From positions 1-30,697 of IMG/VR virus record IMGVR_UViG_3300028844_000212: a DNA stretch of 30,697 nt. One strand, given 5' to 3'. Source of the DNA: a virus. Both the position numbers and the translations under genes were made by a program. The first letter of the stretch is position 1. Each line of letters opens with the position of its first letter. This document shows, piece by piece, positions 7,322-15,030 of the stretch. Under the pieces are notes generated by a model. That model saw nothing but the letters and a program-made list of their open reading frames with translations. It did no database searches and was not told the origin of the DNA.

Positions 7322-7336
7322 TACCTTAGGAGGTAT
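7321..7336 (+). promoter_or_regulatory. Very strong capsid ribosome-binding site in a small dyad
   Basis: TAGGAGGT (7327-7334) is a near-perfect match to the 16S anti-Shine-Dalgarno end and lies 7 nt before the capsid ATG, fitting the most abundant virion protein. The site sits in a short dyad, ATACCT-TAGG-AGGTAT, which could fold into a weak 6-bp stem and modulate access. Confidence 0.6.
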
Positions 7337-7341
7337 ATATA

Positions 7342-8469
7342 ATGACTACTAATGTCGGCGGACGTATCACAGGTGGACCACAAGGTCCAGCACGTGCTAC
7401 TTCTACAAACGTCTCTCAAAGAGAAGACTTAGCTAACTTTATCACTATGATTACACGGGACGAAACTCCGTTCATGTCATCTATTGGTAAAACAAAATCA
7501 ACCGCTATTTATCATGAATGGCAAACAGACACACTAGAGGTTCCAGGCTCTTCACGAATTGCTGAAGGTCAAGATTGGATAGCTCCTGGATCAGGTGCAC
7601 AAACACCTGCAACAGGCGCAGCATTTGATCCGGTTGGACCGTTCCGTACACGCTTAGGTAACTACACACAAATCAATGGTAAAACTATTGCTGTGTCAGG
7701 TACTAGACGTGCAGTCGATCAAGCAGGTGTTGCAGACGAGTATGCATATCAGTTAAAGAAACGTGGTACAGAATTACGACGTGACGTTGAGCATGATATG
7801 ATCCACTCATTTAACGTATCAGCAGCTGTTGGCGCTCAGCCAAATACAGCACGCTCAGCAGGTGGGTATCAATCATTTATCAATGATTCAGCAACTACTG
7901 TATATGCGACTTCCGAGTGGGGTGTACCTAATGTAGTAAGTGCAGGTACTCATGCAATACGATCAACACTTGGTACTACAGCACAGCCAACAAAAGGCGC
8001 TTTAGCATTAACTGATGTCGATTCAGTTATGCAAAAGATTTACGAAGCTGGTGGTAAAGCTACTAAGATTATGTTGTCTCCAAAACTACGAAGAGACTTC
8101 TCTGATCTAATGGTTAGTGATACTGGTGTTGTACGTAATATTGACGAAAGCGGAAAACTCCGTCAGTCAGTAGACGTATACATGTCAGACTTTGGCGATC
8201 TAATGGTAGTTCCAAACTACATCATGGGTTTAGCTAATAGTGTCCAATTTACCAACAGCGCTAATGCGAATCTTGCAGCTACAACTCCTGTTGCAGACTT
8301 CTCTGCATTGATCTATGATCCAATGTGGTTTAACGTTGCTACACTACGACCTATGCAGGAAGTAGACGTAGGGCAGAAAGGTGACTCAACTGTTGGAATG
8401 ATGGTTGAAGAATGTACTTTAGAAGTACGTAACCCTAATGGTTGCGGCGCTATCTACGGTCTTAATTAA
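7342..8469 (+). CDS. Major capsid protein, SU10-like (DUF5309-type) HK97 fold
   Basis: 375 residues. The sequence follows the SU10-type major head protein pattern: QREDLANFITMITRDETPFMSSIGK near the start (24-48), then EWQTDTLEVP (59-68), an EGQDW loop, NYTQINGKTIAVSGT (111-125), and the long spine helix YAYQLKKRGTELRRDVEHDMI (134-154). The C-terminal part has LRPMQEVDVGQKGDSTVGMMVEECTLEVRNPNGC, the usual P-domain ending. It would form the icosahedral shell. It directly follows scaffold, has the strongest ribosome-binding site of the window and is followed at once by a terminator. No N-terminal protease domain is fused. Confidence 0.9.
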   Translation: MTTNVGGRITGGPQGPARATSTNVSQREDLANFITMITRDETPFMSSIGKTKSTAIYHEWQTDTLEVPGSSRIAEGQDWIAPGSGAQTPATGAAFDPVGPFRTRLGNYTQINGKTIAVSGTRRAVDQAGVADEYAYQLKKRGTELRRDVEHDMIHSFNVSAAVGAQPNTARSAGGYQSFINDSATTVYATSEWGVPNVVSAGTHAIRSTLGTTAQPTKGALALTDVDSVMQKIYEAGGKATKIMLSPKLRRDFSDLMVSDTGVVRNIDESGKLRQSVDVYMSDFGDLMVVPNYIMGLANSVQFTNSANANLAATTPVADFSALIYDPMWFNVATLRPMQEVDVGQKGDSTVGMMVEECTLEVRNPNGCGAIYGLN

Positions 8470-8475
8470 GACATT

Positions 8476-8511
8476 TGGAGAGCTTGTTAATTCAGGCTCT
8501 CCATATTTTTT
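8476..8511 (+). terminator. Rho-independent terminator after the capsid gene
   Basis: TGGAGAGC (8476-8483) pairs perfectly with GCTCTCCA (8496-8503). The stem extends inward by a T-G, T-A and G-C pair to a 6-nt loop, and TATTTTTTC follows. It lies 7 nt past the capsid stop. The arrangement matches T7, where a terminator follows gene 10 and limits readthrough into tail genes. Confidence 0.88.
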
Positions 8512-8534
8512 CAATAGAATCGAGAGGTTAATTA

Positions 8535-8636
8535 ATGAAAGAGTATTTAACAACTAAGAATATAATAATAGCAATAGCAGCCTGTATTATAATATGGTCT
8601 GTAGCAAAAGCAATGATGCCTGTGGCCGGTGTATAA
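8535..8636 (+). CDS. 33-aa single-span membrane peptide
   Basis: ATG at 8535 behind GAGAGG, 33 codons to TAA at 8634-8636, which overlaps the next ATG. One hydrophobic segment (NIIIAIAACIIIWSVAKAM, about 9-27) follows a charged MKEYLTTK start. It is the same length and topology as the peptide at 2206-2307, with no sequence similarity beyond that. It is the first gene after the capsid terminator. Function unknown. Confidence 0.6.
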   Translation: MKEYLTTKNIIIAIAACIIIWSVAKAMMPVAGV

Positions 8637-8815
8637 TGCCTAAAGTAGGAAACAAAAAGTTTAAATATACTAAAAAAGGTATGGATAAAGCGAAAGCATA
8701 TGCTAAACTAACAGATCAAGATGTAGCCTATAAAGCGGGTGGTGGTAACGTTGCAAGCTATTACGGTAAAGGTGGCAGAGTAGCTGGTTGTGGACCAGCA
8801 CAAAACAAAGCTTAG
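8636..8815 (+). CDS. 59-aa basic protein with AGCGP C-terminal tag
   Basis: The start at 8636 is chosen because it overlaps the previous stop (TAATG); the upstream ATG at 8594 lies inside the membrane-peptide gene. The N-terminal half is Lys-rich (MPKVGNKKFKYTKKGMDKAK). The C-terminal 27 residues, from YKAGGGNVASYYG to AGCGPAQNK, are repeated almost exactly at the end of the next gene. I have seen comparable Gly-rich GGxV / AGCG tails on small marine phage proteins of unknown role. A virion or connector-associated peptide is possible. Confidence 0.65.
   Translation: MPKVGNKKFKYTKKGMDKAKAYAKLTDQDVAYKAGGGNVASYYGKGGRVAGCGPAQNKA
8729..8809 (+). repeat. Duplicated C-terminal tag, copy 1
   Basis: 81 nt (27 codons) encoding YKAGGGNVASYYGKGG plus RVAGCGPAQNK. 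It matches 9034-9114 at 71 of 81 bases by hand count, and most differences are in third codon positions, so the protein sequence is being preserved. Confidence 0.85.
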
Positions 8816-8829
8816 ATAGAGGTTGAAGT

Positions 8830-9120
8830 ATGGTAAGCAGTACTAAAAAAGATGAACGATCTTTTATGAAGCAATATAAAGACGCTAAAAAATTAGTAGC
8901 TGGAAGTGTAACCCCTAGTGGCTCAAAAGGCCCTGTTAGTAGATTAAGAAAAGCTTTAAAAAACAAAAAGAATAAAGCTCTCTTAACACAGTATGGTTCA
9001 AGCGCAGGTAATTCTAGAGCCTTTAATACAGAATATAAAGCAGGTGGCGGTAACGTTGCAAGCTATTATGGCCGAGGCGGCAAAGTAGCCGGCTGTGGAC
9101 CAGCACAAAACAAAAGATAA
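8830..9120 (+). CDS. 96-aa basic protein with AGCGP C-terminal tag
   Basis: ATG at 8830 follows AGAGG. The first 65 residues are Lys/Arg/Ser-rich (GPVSRLRKALKNKKNKALL) and differ from the preceding gene, but the last 29 residues repeat the tag YKAGGGNVASYYGRGG plus KVAGCGPAQNKR. A shared C-terminus on two otherwise unlike proteins suggests a binding or targeting tag rather than a whole-gene duplication. It has no signal peptide or membrane segment. Function unknown. Confidence 0.68.
   Translation: MVSSTKKDERSFMKQYKDAKKLVAGSVTPSGSKGPVSRLRKALKNKKNKALLTQYGSSAGNSRAFNTEYKAGGGNVASYYGRGGKVAGCGPAQNKR
9034..9114 (+). repeat. Duplicated C-terminal tag, copy 2
   Basis: Second copy of the 81-nt block described for 8729-8809. 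Two amino-acid differences, both Lys/Arg exchanges; the other base changes are synonymous. Confidence 0.85.
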
Positions 9121-9143
9121 TATAAAACCCAGGAGGTAATAAG

Positions 9144-9362
9144 ATGGTAGTTTTTCAACTAGCTAACGGGAACGTTTACCCCGGCGAGAAATGCATATGG
9201 CGTACAGCGCAAACTGCAACTGGATATAAGTTAACACATTGGGAGCCACATACAAATGTAGCAGCAGGGGCAGCACCGACTGTAAACTCTGCAGCGATAG
9301 GTGCTAAAATGGGATATATAGGTAAGTCAGGTAGGTTCGTAGCTTATACTGAACCCTTTTAA
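9144..9362 (+). CDS. 72-aa protein of unknown function
   Basis: Strong ribosome-binding site (CAGGAGGT at 9130-9137). The product has alternating hydrophobic and polar residues with Gly and aromatic positions (VFQLANGNVYPGEKCIWRTA), suggesting a small beta-barrel or sandwich. It has no membrane segment. It lies between capsid and adaptor genes, where small head-completion or decoration proteins are common. The strong translation signal suggests it is made in quantity. No family recognised. Confidence 0.7.
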   Translation: MVVFQLANGNVYPGEKCIWRTAQTATGYKLTHWEPHTNVAAGAAPTVNSAAIGAKMGYIGKSGRFVAYTEPF

Positions 9363-9378
9363 TTAGGTAGGAGAGGAC

Positions 9379-9720
9379 ATGTCTAATTCATCAGAAATTA
9401 AATTCCGCGGAAAACAAGCGGACGGTAAAAACGGTATGGAAGCATCTTTTGATTTGGAAACAGGTCATGGTTATTTCCAACAAGATGTATCAAAGTTTAT
9501 AGATCAAGCTAAACTAGATAGGGAAAAACAAGAATACTTCGGTATTAAGAAAGGTGGTTACAGAAAGCTAGCTACGATACCAGATGTAATTGCTTTAAAA
9601 ATATTTGAGGATCATAATTTAGATCTACATTCCCAAGAGTTTATGAGTGATCCTAACAATCTTAAAAAATTAAAAACTATATTACATATGGAATACCGTT
9701 CTTTACTAGTTAATAATTAG
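9379..9720 (+). CDS. 113-aa conserved connector-region protein, unknown
   Basis: ATG at 9379 behind TAGGAGAGG. After a Gly-rich start the protein becomes helical, with DVSKFIDQAKLDREKQEYFG (36-55), GGYRKLATIPDVIALKIFEDH (59-79) and a C-terminal helix ending YRSLLVNN. The pattern resembles proteins encoded between capsid and adaptor genes in other short-tailed marine phages, where it is annotated as structural or hypothetical. No enzyme motif is seen. Its stop is followed closely by the GGAGGA of the adaptor gene. Confidence 0.7.
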   Translation: MSNSSEIKFRGKQADGKNGMEASFDLETGHGYFQQDVSKFIDQAKLDREKQEYFGIKKGGYRKLATIPDVIALKIFEDHNLDLHSQEFMSDPNNLKKLKTILHMEYRSLLVNN

Positions 9721-9731
9721 GAGGACCCATT

Positions 9732-10601
9732 ATGGCATTGACCTACACTCAACTAGTCGCCCTCGTGCGTTCGTGGTGTAACAGAGATGATGAAGTAGTA
9801 AGCGACGCTATAATTCAAGATGCTCTAAAATATGCAGCAGATAAAGCATATCGAACTCTCAGAGTTCCACCATTAGAAAATGTAGCAGTATATTCTAAAA
9901 CAATTTTAGAAGCCGCTACAACAACAGGAGGTATTACGCCTAGCGTAACAGAAATATTAATACCGTATGATCTCGTAGAGTTTATACAACTAAAAGAAAA
10001 AGATTCAGCAGGTGCAACGCTTAGAGTATTTAATGAAAAACTTAATGTAAGAACATTTAATAATCCCTATGCAGAAGTATACTCAGGTTATAATTATTGG
10101 ACACGCGAGCGCAATGTTATAAAATTTAGCCCAGGCTTTGGACAAGGTGGAAGTGACGCTAGTACTGTAGAATTATATTATTACCGTAGATTACCTGCAT
10201 TGAATGCTACGTATGCTGTAACAGTATTAAACTGGAACGCAGGATTTTTAACGGCATCTAGCTCTGGAGTAGCAACTGCAGGAAGACTATGGTTTTCTAC
10301 TATTAACTCCATTACTACAGCCTTTGCAACTCAAGCAGAAGCCGTAGCAGCAGGTGGAGTTCAAACTAACGGATACTTTGTTGGTAATACTACACCTAAC
10401 TGGCTCAGAGATGAGAACGAAAGGATTTTATTATTCGGCGCATTAGCAGAGGTATTTGCTTTTGTCCAAGAAGATGACCAAGCCGCTAAGTATCAAGCAA
10501 TGTTTATGAATGAAATACGTGAGCTCAACGATGAAGACGTTAGACGTAATGCTTCAGGTGGTAACTATCAAATGCAATTTAACGGGAGAGGATTAATATA
10601 A
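9732..10601 (+). CDS. Head-tail adaptor (T7 gp11 / P22 gp4-like position)
   Basis: 289 residues. The N-terminus MALTYTQLVALVRSWCNRDD, then DAIIQDALKYAADKAYRTLRVPPLE, is the helical signature of the adaptor family that sits under the portal ring: a short helix, an acidic turn and a long helix with a conserved LRVPPLE. The middle is beta-rich and aromatic (YNYWTRERNVIKFSPGFGQGG), and the C-terminus is a helical tail (FGALAEVFAFVQEDDQAAKYQAMFMNEI, about 240-267). It would join portal to nozzle. Ribosome-binding site AGGAGGA. Its stop overlaps the fibre start (TAATG). Confidence 0.78.
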   Translation: MALTYTQLVALVRSWCNRDDEVVSDAIIQDALKYAADKAYRTLRVPPLENVAVYSKTILEAATTTGGITPSVTEILIPYDLVEFIQLKEKDSAGATLRVFNEKLNVRTFNNPYAEVYSGYNYWTRERNVIKFSPGFGQGGSDASTVELYYYRRLPALNATYAVTVLNWNAGFLTASSSGVATAGRLWFSTINSITTAFATQAEAVAAGGVQTNGYFVGNTTPNWLRDENERILLFGALAEVFAFVQEDDQAAKYQAMFMNEIRELNDEDVRRNASGGNYQMQFNGRGLI

Positions 10602-13600
10602 TGACAACACCCGCAAGACCCGGCTCATTTACTGGAGCGACAGATAACGCTGCTAGTGGTGGTTTGTTTACTGATACATTAATTGACGGTATCCCTGATA
10701 TAATTGGAGTTGATGTTGACCGTGCAGAAACTGCTGCAACAAATGCGGAAGCATCTGCTACTACAGCAACTACACAAGCGACAAGTGCAACAGCATCAGC
10801 CGCAACAGCGACTACACAAGCTACAGCAGCGTCAACAGATGCTGCAAGTGCATTAGCTTCTAAGACTAGCGCAACAGCTAGTCAGGCAGCCGCTACAGCA
10901 AGCCAAACAGCAGCAGCTGCTTCAGAGACTGCAGCAGGAACTTCAGCTACTAATGCTGCTGCTTCTCAATCTGCAGCTGCCAGTAGTGCTACATCAGCAG
11001 GCTCATCAAATACAACTGCCGCTCAAAGCGCTAACTCTGCATTATCTAGTGCATCGAGTGCATCAACCTCAGCTGGTACAGCAACTACACAAGCTACGAG
11101 CGCAACTGCGTCGGCAGCTACCGCAACTACTCAAGCCGCAAGTGCTACGACACAAGCCGCAGCTGCTTTAGTATCTAAGAATGCAGCCGCTGCTAGTGAG
11201 ACAGCTGCTTTAGCATCTAAAAATGCAGCAGCCGCTTCAGAAACTGCAGCAGGGACTTCAGAGACTAACGCTGCTGCTTCAAAGACTGCCGCTGAAACTG
11301 CTGAGACTAATGCTGAGACTGCTGAGACAAATGCTGAAACAGCAGAGACTAATGCAGCGGCAAGTGCTACATCTGCCTCAACAAGTGCAACCAATGCAGC
11401 TTCAAGCTTAACAACATTTCAAGGATTATTTGTAGCTTCTTCTTCAGCTCCAGCATCACCAGATGTAGGAGATTTGTGGTACGATACTACAAACTCACAA
11501 TTAAAAGTTTATGTAACTGGATCGCCAGCAAGTTGGCAAATTGCAGGAGCTTACCTTCAAGGATTAATTGCAAACCATACGTTTACTTGTACAGCAGGAC
11601 AGACAGTATTCACAACTGATGATGCTTCAGGGACAATGTCTATAGATGTTGCGGCTAACGTCTTTGCATATCTCAATGGTGTTAAGCTTATTGGTGGCGG
11701 AACAGATTATTCAATATCAGGTAATACGATAACGCTTACATCAGGAGCTATTGTCAGTGATGTATTATATGTTGATATATTAACTAAGATATCTACAACT
11801 CAAGAAACAGCTTTGAATGCTCTGGTTACCCAAGCGACTGCTGCAAAAACAGCGGCTGAAACTGCGGAAACAAATGCGGAAACAGCAGAGACTAACGCTG
11901 CTACTTCTGCAACGGCGGCAGGAACTTCAGCAACTAATGCGGCTACTTCAGCAACTAGTGCAAGTAACTCTGCTACTTCTTCGGCTACAAGCGCGACTTC
12001 TAGTGCTGGAAGCTTAACTTCTTTTAACGATATATACCGAGGAGAAAGCAGTACAGCTCCCTCTTCACCTGCAACTGGCCAGCTCTGGTATGACACTACA
12101 AATACTGCAATGAAGGTTTACTCAGGTTCTGCTTGGACAGCAGCCTATGTCTCTGGTACTGGTTTCTTAGCGACCACAGGTGGTGCACTTACAGGAGCTG
12201 TGACAACTACTAGCACATTCGATGGAAGAGATGTAGCAGCTGATGGTACAAAACTTGATACTATAGAAACTAATGCTGATGTCACAGACACAGTTAATGT
12301 AACTGCGGCTGGTGCTTTAATGGATAGTGAGGTTACAAATCTCGCACAAGTTAAAGCCTTTGATTCTAGTGATTATGCTACAGCTGCTCAAGGTACATTA
12401 GCTGCTGCGGCACTTCCCAAAGCTGGTGGCACTATGACAGGTACAACTTCCCATGGTGATAATGTTAAAAGTACGTGGGGTACTGCACCCGACTTAGAGG
12501 TATATCACACTGGTTCTCATTCAAGAATTGCAGATGTTGGTACTGGGAAGCTACAGCTAGGAAGTGCTACTCAGGTTGAAATATTAAATGGAGATTTCTC
12601 AGAGCCTCTAGCTCAGTTTGTTCCTGATGGTGCTGTAACTCTTTATCACAACAATGCAGCTAAAATTGCCACAACAGCCACAGGAATAGACGTAACTGGT
12701 GAAACAGCTACCGATACACTTAATGTAAAGAGTGGTACTACTGCTGATTCTACTGGACAGCCAAGTGGAAACTTTGCTGCTACTGTTTATCACGCAACTA
12801 ATAGCAGCTCATCTCACGGTTTACTGGTTAAAAATAACTGGGCGGCAACTGCATCAACAGTTTTTGAAGCCGGATTAGACATTAGTGGAGGTGCGTATAG
12901 ACAATATCATAAAATAGACGGAACCGGTCAAGCTTTCTGGTCACCAGGAAACGTAGAACGTATGCGTGTAACTGGCACAGGTCTAGAAGTCACAGGCAAT
13001 GTTGCTGTAAGTGGTACAGTAGATGGTCGAGATGTAGCGACTGACGGAACTAAACTCGACGGAATAGAAGCCTCAGCCGATGTGACTGATGCTACTAATG
13101 TGACTGCCGCTGGTGCTTTAATGAAAACTGGCGGTACGATGACAGGTCTACTTGTTACTAAGACGCCCACTAGCACTACGGTAGCGGGTGCAAATGACAA
13201 TAGTTTTTCTGTTAGAGGTAATACCACATATCCGGCTGTGATGTCTTTCCACCGAGGTGGTGCTTATGCAGTAAACTTTGGATTATCAACGGCAAATAAG
13301 ATGGAGCTGGGTGGTTGGTCTGCTAGTACTATTAAACATACTTGGGATTTTTCAGGTAACTATACTGCTACTGGAAATATTACAGCTTACTCAGATGAAA
13401 GAGTTAAGGAAAATATAGAAGTAATTCCAGAAGCTCTGAATAAAGTAAAGCAGTTAAGTGGTTATACTTTTGACAGAACGGATTTCGTACCTGACGCAGA
13501 AACTGGTGTAATGCCAGAAACTCGACAGACAGGTGTAATTGCACAGGAAGTAATTAAAGTTCTTCCAGAAGCTGTGATGACAATGGATGATGGAAAGTAT

Positions 13601-13711
13601 GCAGTAGCCTACGGCAACATGGTTGGTTTACTAATAGAAGCAATCAAAGAACAGCAAGTTCAAATAGATGAACTTAAAGCTACTGTAGAAAGTAAAGGAG
13701 TTACATCATGA
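10601..13711 (+). CDS. Long tail fibre with C-terminal S74 intramolecular chaperone
   Basis: 1036 residues. Order: a short N-terminal segment; an Ala/Ser/Thr-rich coiled-coil shaft (about 40-275) of short repeats such as SATASAATATTQ and AETAETNAETAETN; a first DLWYDTTN module (about 282-325); a beta region; a second coiled coil (about 405-480); a second QLWYDTTN module (about 487-530); then beta-rich shaft with GRDVA[AT]DGTKLD twice (near 541 and 808). The S74 domain begins about 929 with SDERVKENI, where S931 and K936 form the expected cleavage dyad, and ends GNMVGLLIEAIKEQQ. Such domains trimerise the fibre and cut themselves off. The role is host binding. The fibre type is clear; the receptor is unknown. 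Confidence 0.88.
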   Translation: MTTPARPGSFTGATDNAASGGLFTDTLIDGIPDIIGVDVDRAETAATNAEASATTATTQATSATASAATATTQATAASTDAASALASKTSATASQAAATASQTAAAASETAAGTSATNAAASQSAAASSATSAGSSNTTAAQSANSALSSASSASTSAGTATTQATSATASAATATTQAASATTQAAAALVSKNAAAASETAALASKNAAAASETAAGTSETNAAASKTAAETAETNAETAETNAETAETNAAASATSASTSATNAASSLTTFQGLFVASSSAPASPDVGDLWYDTTNSQLKVYVTGSPASWQIAGAYLQGLIANHTFTCTAGQTVFTTDDASGTMSIDVAANVFAYLNGVKLIGGGTDYSISGNTITLTSGAIVSDVLYVDILTKISTTQETALNALVTQATAAKTAAETAETNAETAETNAATSATAAGTSATNAATSATSASNSATSSATSATSSAGSLTSFNDIYRGESSTAPSSPATGQLWYDTTNTAMKVYSGSAWTAAYVSGTGFLATTGGALTGAVTTTSTFDGRDVAADGTKLDTIETNADVTDTVNVTAAGALMDSEVTNLAQVKAFDSSDYATAAQGTLAAAALPKAGGTMTGTTSHGDNVKSTWGTAPDLEVYHTGSHSRIADVGTGKLQLGSATQVEILNGDFSEPLAQFVPDGAVTLYHNNAAKIATTATGIDVTGETATDTLNVKSGTTADSTGQPSGNFAATVYHATNSSSSHGLLVKNNWAATASTVFEAGLDISGGAYRQYHKIDGTGQAFWSPGNVERMRVTGTGLEVTGNVAVSGTVDGRDVATDGTKLDGIEASADVTDATNVTAAGALMKTGGTMTGLLVTKTPTSTTVAGANDNSFSVRGNTTYPAVMSFHRGGAYAVNFGLSTANKMELGGWSASTIKHTWDFSGNYTATGNITAYSDERVKENIEVIPEALNKVKQLSGYTFDRTDFVPDAETGVMPETRQTGVIAQEVIKVLPEAVMTMDDGKYAVAYGNMVGLLIEAIKEQQVQIDELKATVESKGVTS

Positions 13712-15030
13712 GTAAAGCAAGAACAATGTCTAACCTCCTGACATCTTCAGGAGATGTGATAACCACTGCCCTCGATAATGTGGGAGCAGCTATTACAGCC
13801 GGTAGCGGAATAGCATTAGGCGATAATGACAAGGCTACATTTGGTGCAGGTGATGATTTACAGATTTATCATGACGGGTCTAATAATTGGGTTAAAGGTA
13901 ATAATGCTGGAAATAATACAGTAGTTGTTGCTCCTGGTGGTACTGGAAGCGTTTTAATTACGAACTCTTCTGGTGATAATATCATTACTCAACAAGGTGA
14001 CGTAGCTATGTTGCATCACAATGGGGCAACCAAACTGGCCACCAAAGCCACTGGCGTAACAGTCACAGGTGAGATGGCTGCAACTACGATGGACCTCTCA
14101 AGCAACGCTGTAATAGATGGCACTGCCCTCGTAACAGGTGTATTAACCACAACTGCGGCTACTGTGCATAATGGTGGCATTACAATGCCTGACGATGCCA
14201 AAGCATTGTTTGGTACTGGTTCTGACTTAGAGATTTATCACGATGGTAGTAATAGTTATATTCATGATAGTGGTACGGGTAGCTTGAATCTTCGGGGAAC
14301 TGATCTGTACCTCAGAAATGCTGCGAATGAGGTTTACGTCATATGCGCATCAGACGGTGCGGTTTCTTTAAGGTATGATAATGTTACTAAACTAGCCACC
14401 AAAGCTACTGGCGTAACAGTCACAGGTGAGATGGCTGCAACTACAATCGCAGCGTCAGGTGCAGTCACTACAGGTCCGCTTACTACTACTGGCGACATAA
14501 ATTTGTCAGGTGAGTTAAATTTAAATGCGGCTAGTAATAATTACATAGACTTTACAGATGCTTTACATATTAGAGCGGCAGGATCGTCCCCCGCTTATGA
14601 AGATTCTATTTATTGTTTAAAAAATGCTCAAACTGTCCTTATGTACAATGGCGCAGGTAAAATAAACACCACAAATACTGGGGTAGGCGTCACTGGTGAT
14701 GTTGTTGCTAGTGGTAACGTAACTGCATATTCAGACCTTAGAATAAAAGACAACCTAGAGGTCATCCCTGATGCTTTATCTAAAGTTGAACAGCTTAATG
14801 GATACACATACACTAGGACAGACTCAGAAGATAAACAAGAAAAGCATACAGGTGTTATTGCTCAGGAAGTATTAAAGGTATTGCCCGAAGCTGTAGTCTT
14901 AGGAGAGACACCTGAAGATAATATGGCAGTAGCTTACGGCAACATGGTTGGTTTACTCATAGAAGCTGTTAAAGAACTTTCAGATAAGGTTAAAGAATTA
15001 GAGGAGAATCAAAATGGCTTTACCAAGTAG
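13708..15030 (+). CDS. Second tail fibre/spike with S74 chaperone
   Basis: 440 residues, starting in the previous stop (ATGA overlap). The body is beta-structured with two copies of G[DS]DL[QE]IYHDGSN, and TKLATKATGVTVTGEMAATT appears twice, marking a 119-residue internal repeat. The S74 domain begins with SDLRIKDNL (S342 and K347 as the dyad), followed by HTGVIAQEVLKVLPEAV and GNMVGLLIEAVKE. This chaperone is clearly paralogous to that of the upstream fibre. It probably forms a trimer that attaches to, or competes with, the long fibre. The C-terminal helix after the domain (ELSDKVKELEEN) may help trimerisation. Confidence 0.85.
   Translation: MSKARTMSNLLTSSGDVITTALDNVGAAITAGSGIALGDNDKATFGAGDDLQIYHDGSNNWVKGNNAGNNTVVVAPGGTGSVLITNSSGDNIITQQGDVAMLHHNGATKLATKATGVTVTGEMAATTMDLSSNAVIDGTALVTGVLTTTAATVHNGGITMPDDAKALFGTGSDLEIYHDGSNSYIHDSGTGSLNLRGTDLYLRNAANEVYVICASDGAVSLRYDNVTKLATKATGVTVTGEMAATTIAASGAVTTGPLTTTGDINLSGELNLNAASNNYIDFTDALHIRAAGSSPAYEDSIYCLKNAQTVLMYNGAGKINTTNTGVGVTGDVVASGNVTAYSDLRIKDNLEVIPDALSKVEQLNGYTYTRTDSEDKQEKHTGVIAQEVLKVLPEAVVLGETPEDNMAVAYGNMVGLLIEAVKELSDKVKELEENQNGFTK
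14032..14089 (+). repeat. Internal fibre repeat, copy 1
   Basis: 58 nt matching 14389-14446 with 3 mismatches by hand count, offset 357 nt (119 codons, in frame). It includes a 38-nt identical run, unusually strong for an old protein repeat, so it suggests recent duplication or gene conversion. Confidence 0.85.
14389..14446 (+). repeat. Internal fibre repeat, copy 2
   Basis: Second copy of the 58-nt block described for 14032-14089; both copies lie in the same reading frame of the second fibre gene. Confidence 0.85.

Noticed and set aside
8594-8635. Longer start for the 59-aa basic protein
   Set aside because: It would add 14 Cys-rich residues overlapping the membrane-peptide gene in another frame. 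The TAATG-coupled start at 8636 fits the pattern of the operon.
10740-11400. CRISPR-like or satellite repeats in the fibre gene
   Set aside because: The repeats are in frame, degenerate and coding, without regular spacers.
11131-12096. Ala/Val-rich minus-strand frames and Leu/Gln-rich + strand frames in the fibre shaft
   Set aside because: Low-complexity GCA/ACT repeats keep several frames open. The proteins are composition shadows and lack start signals.
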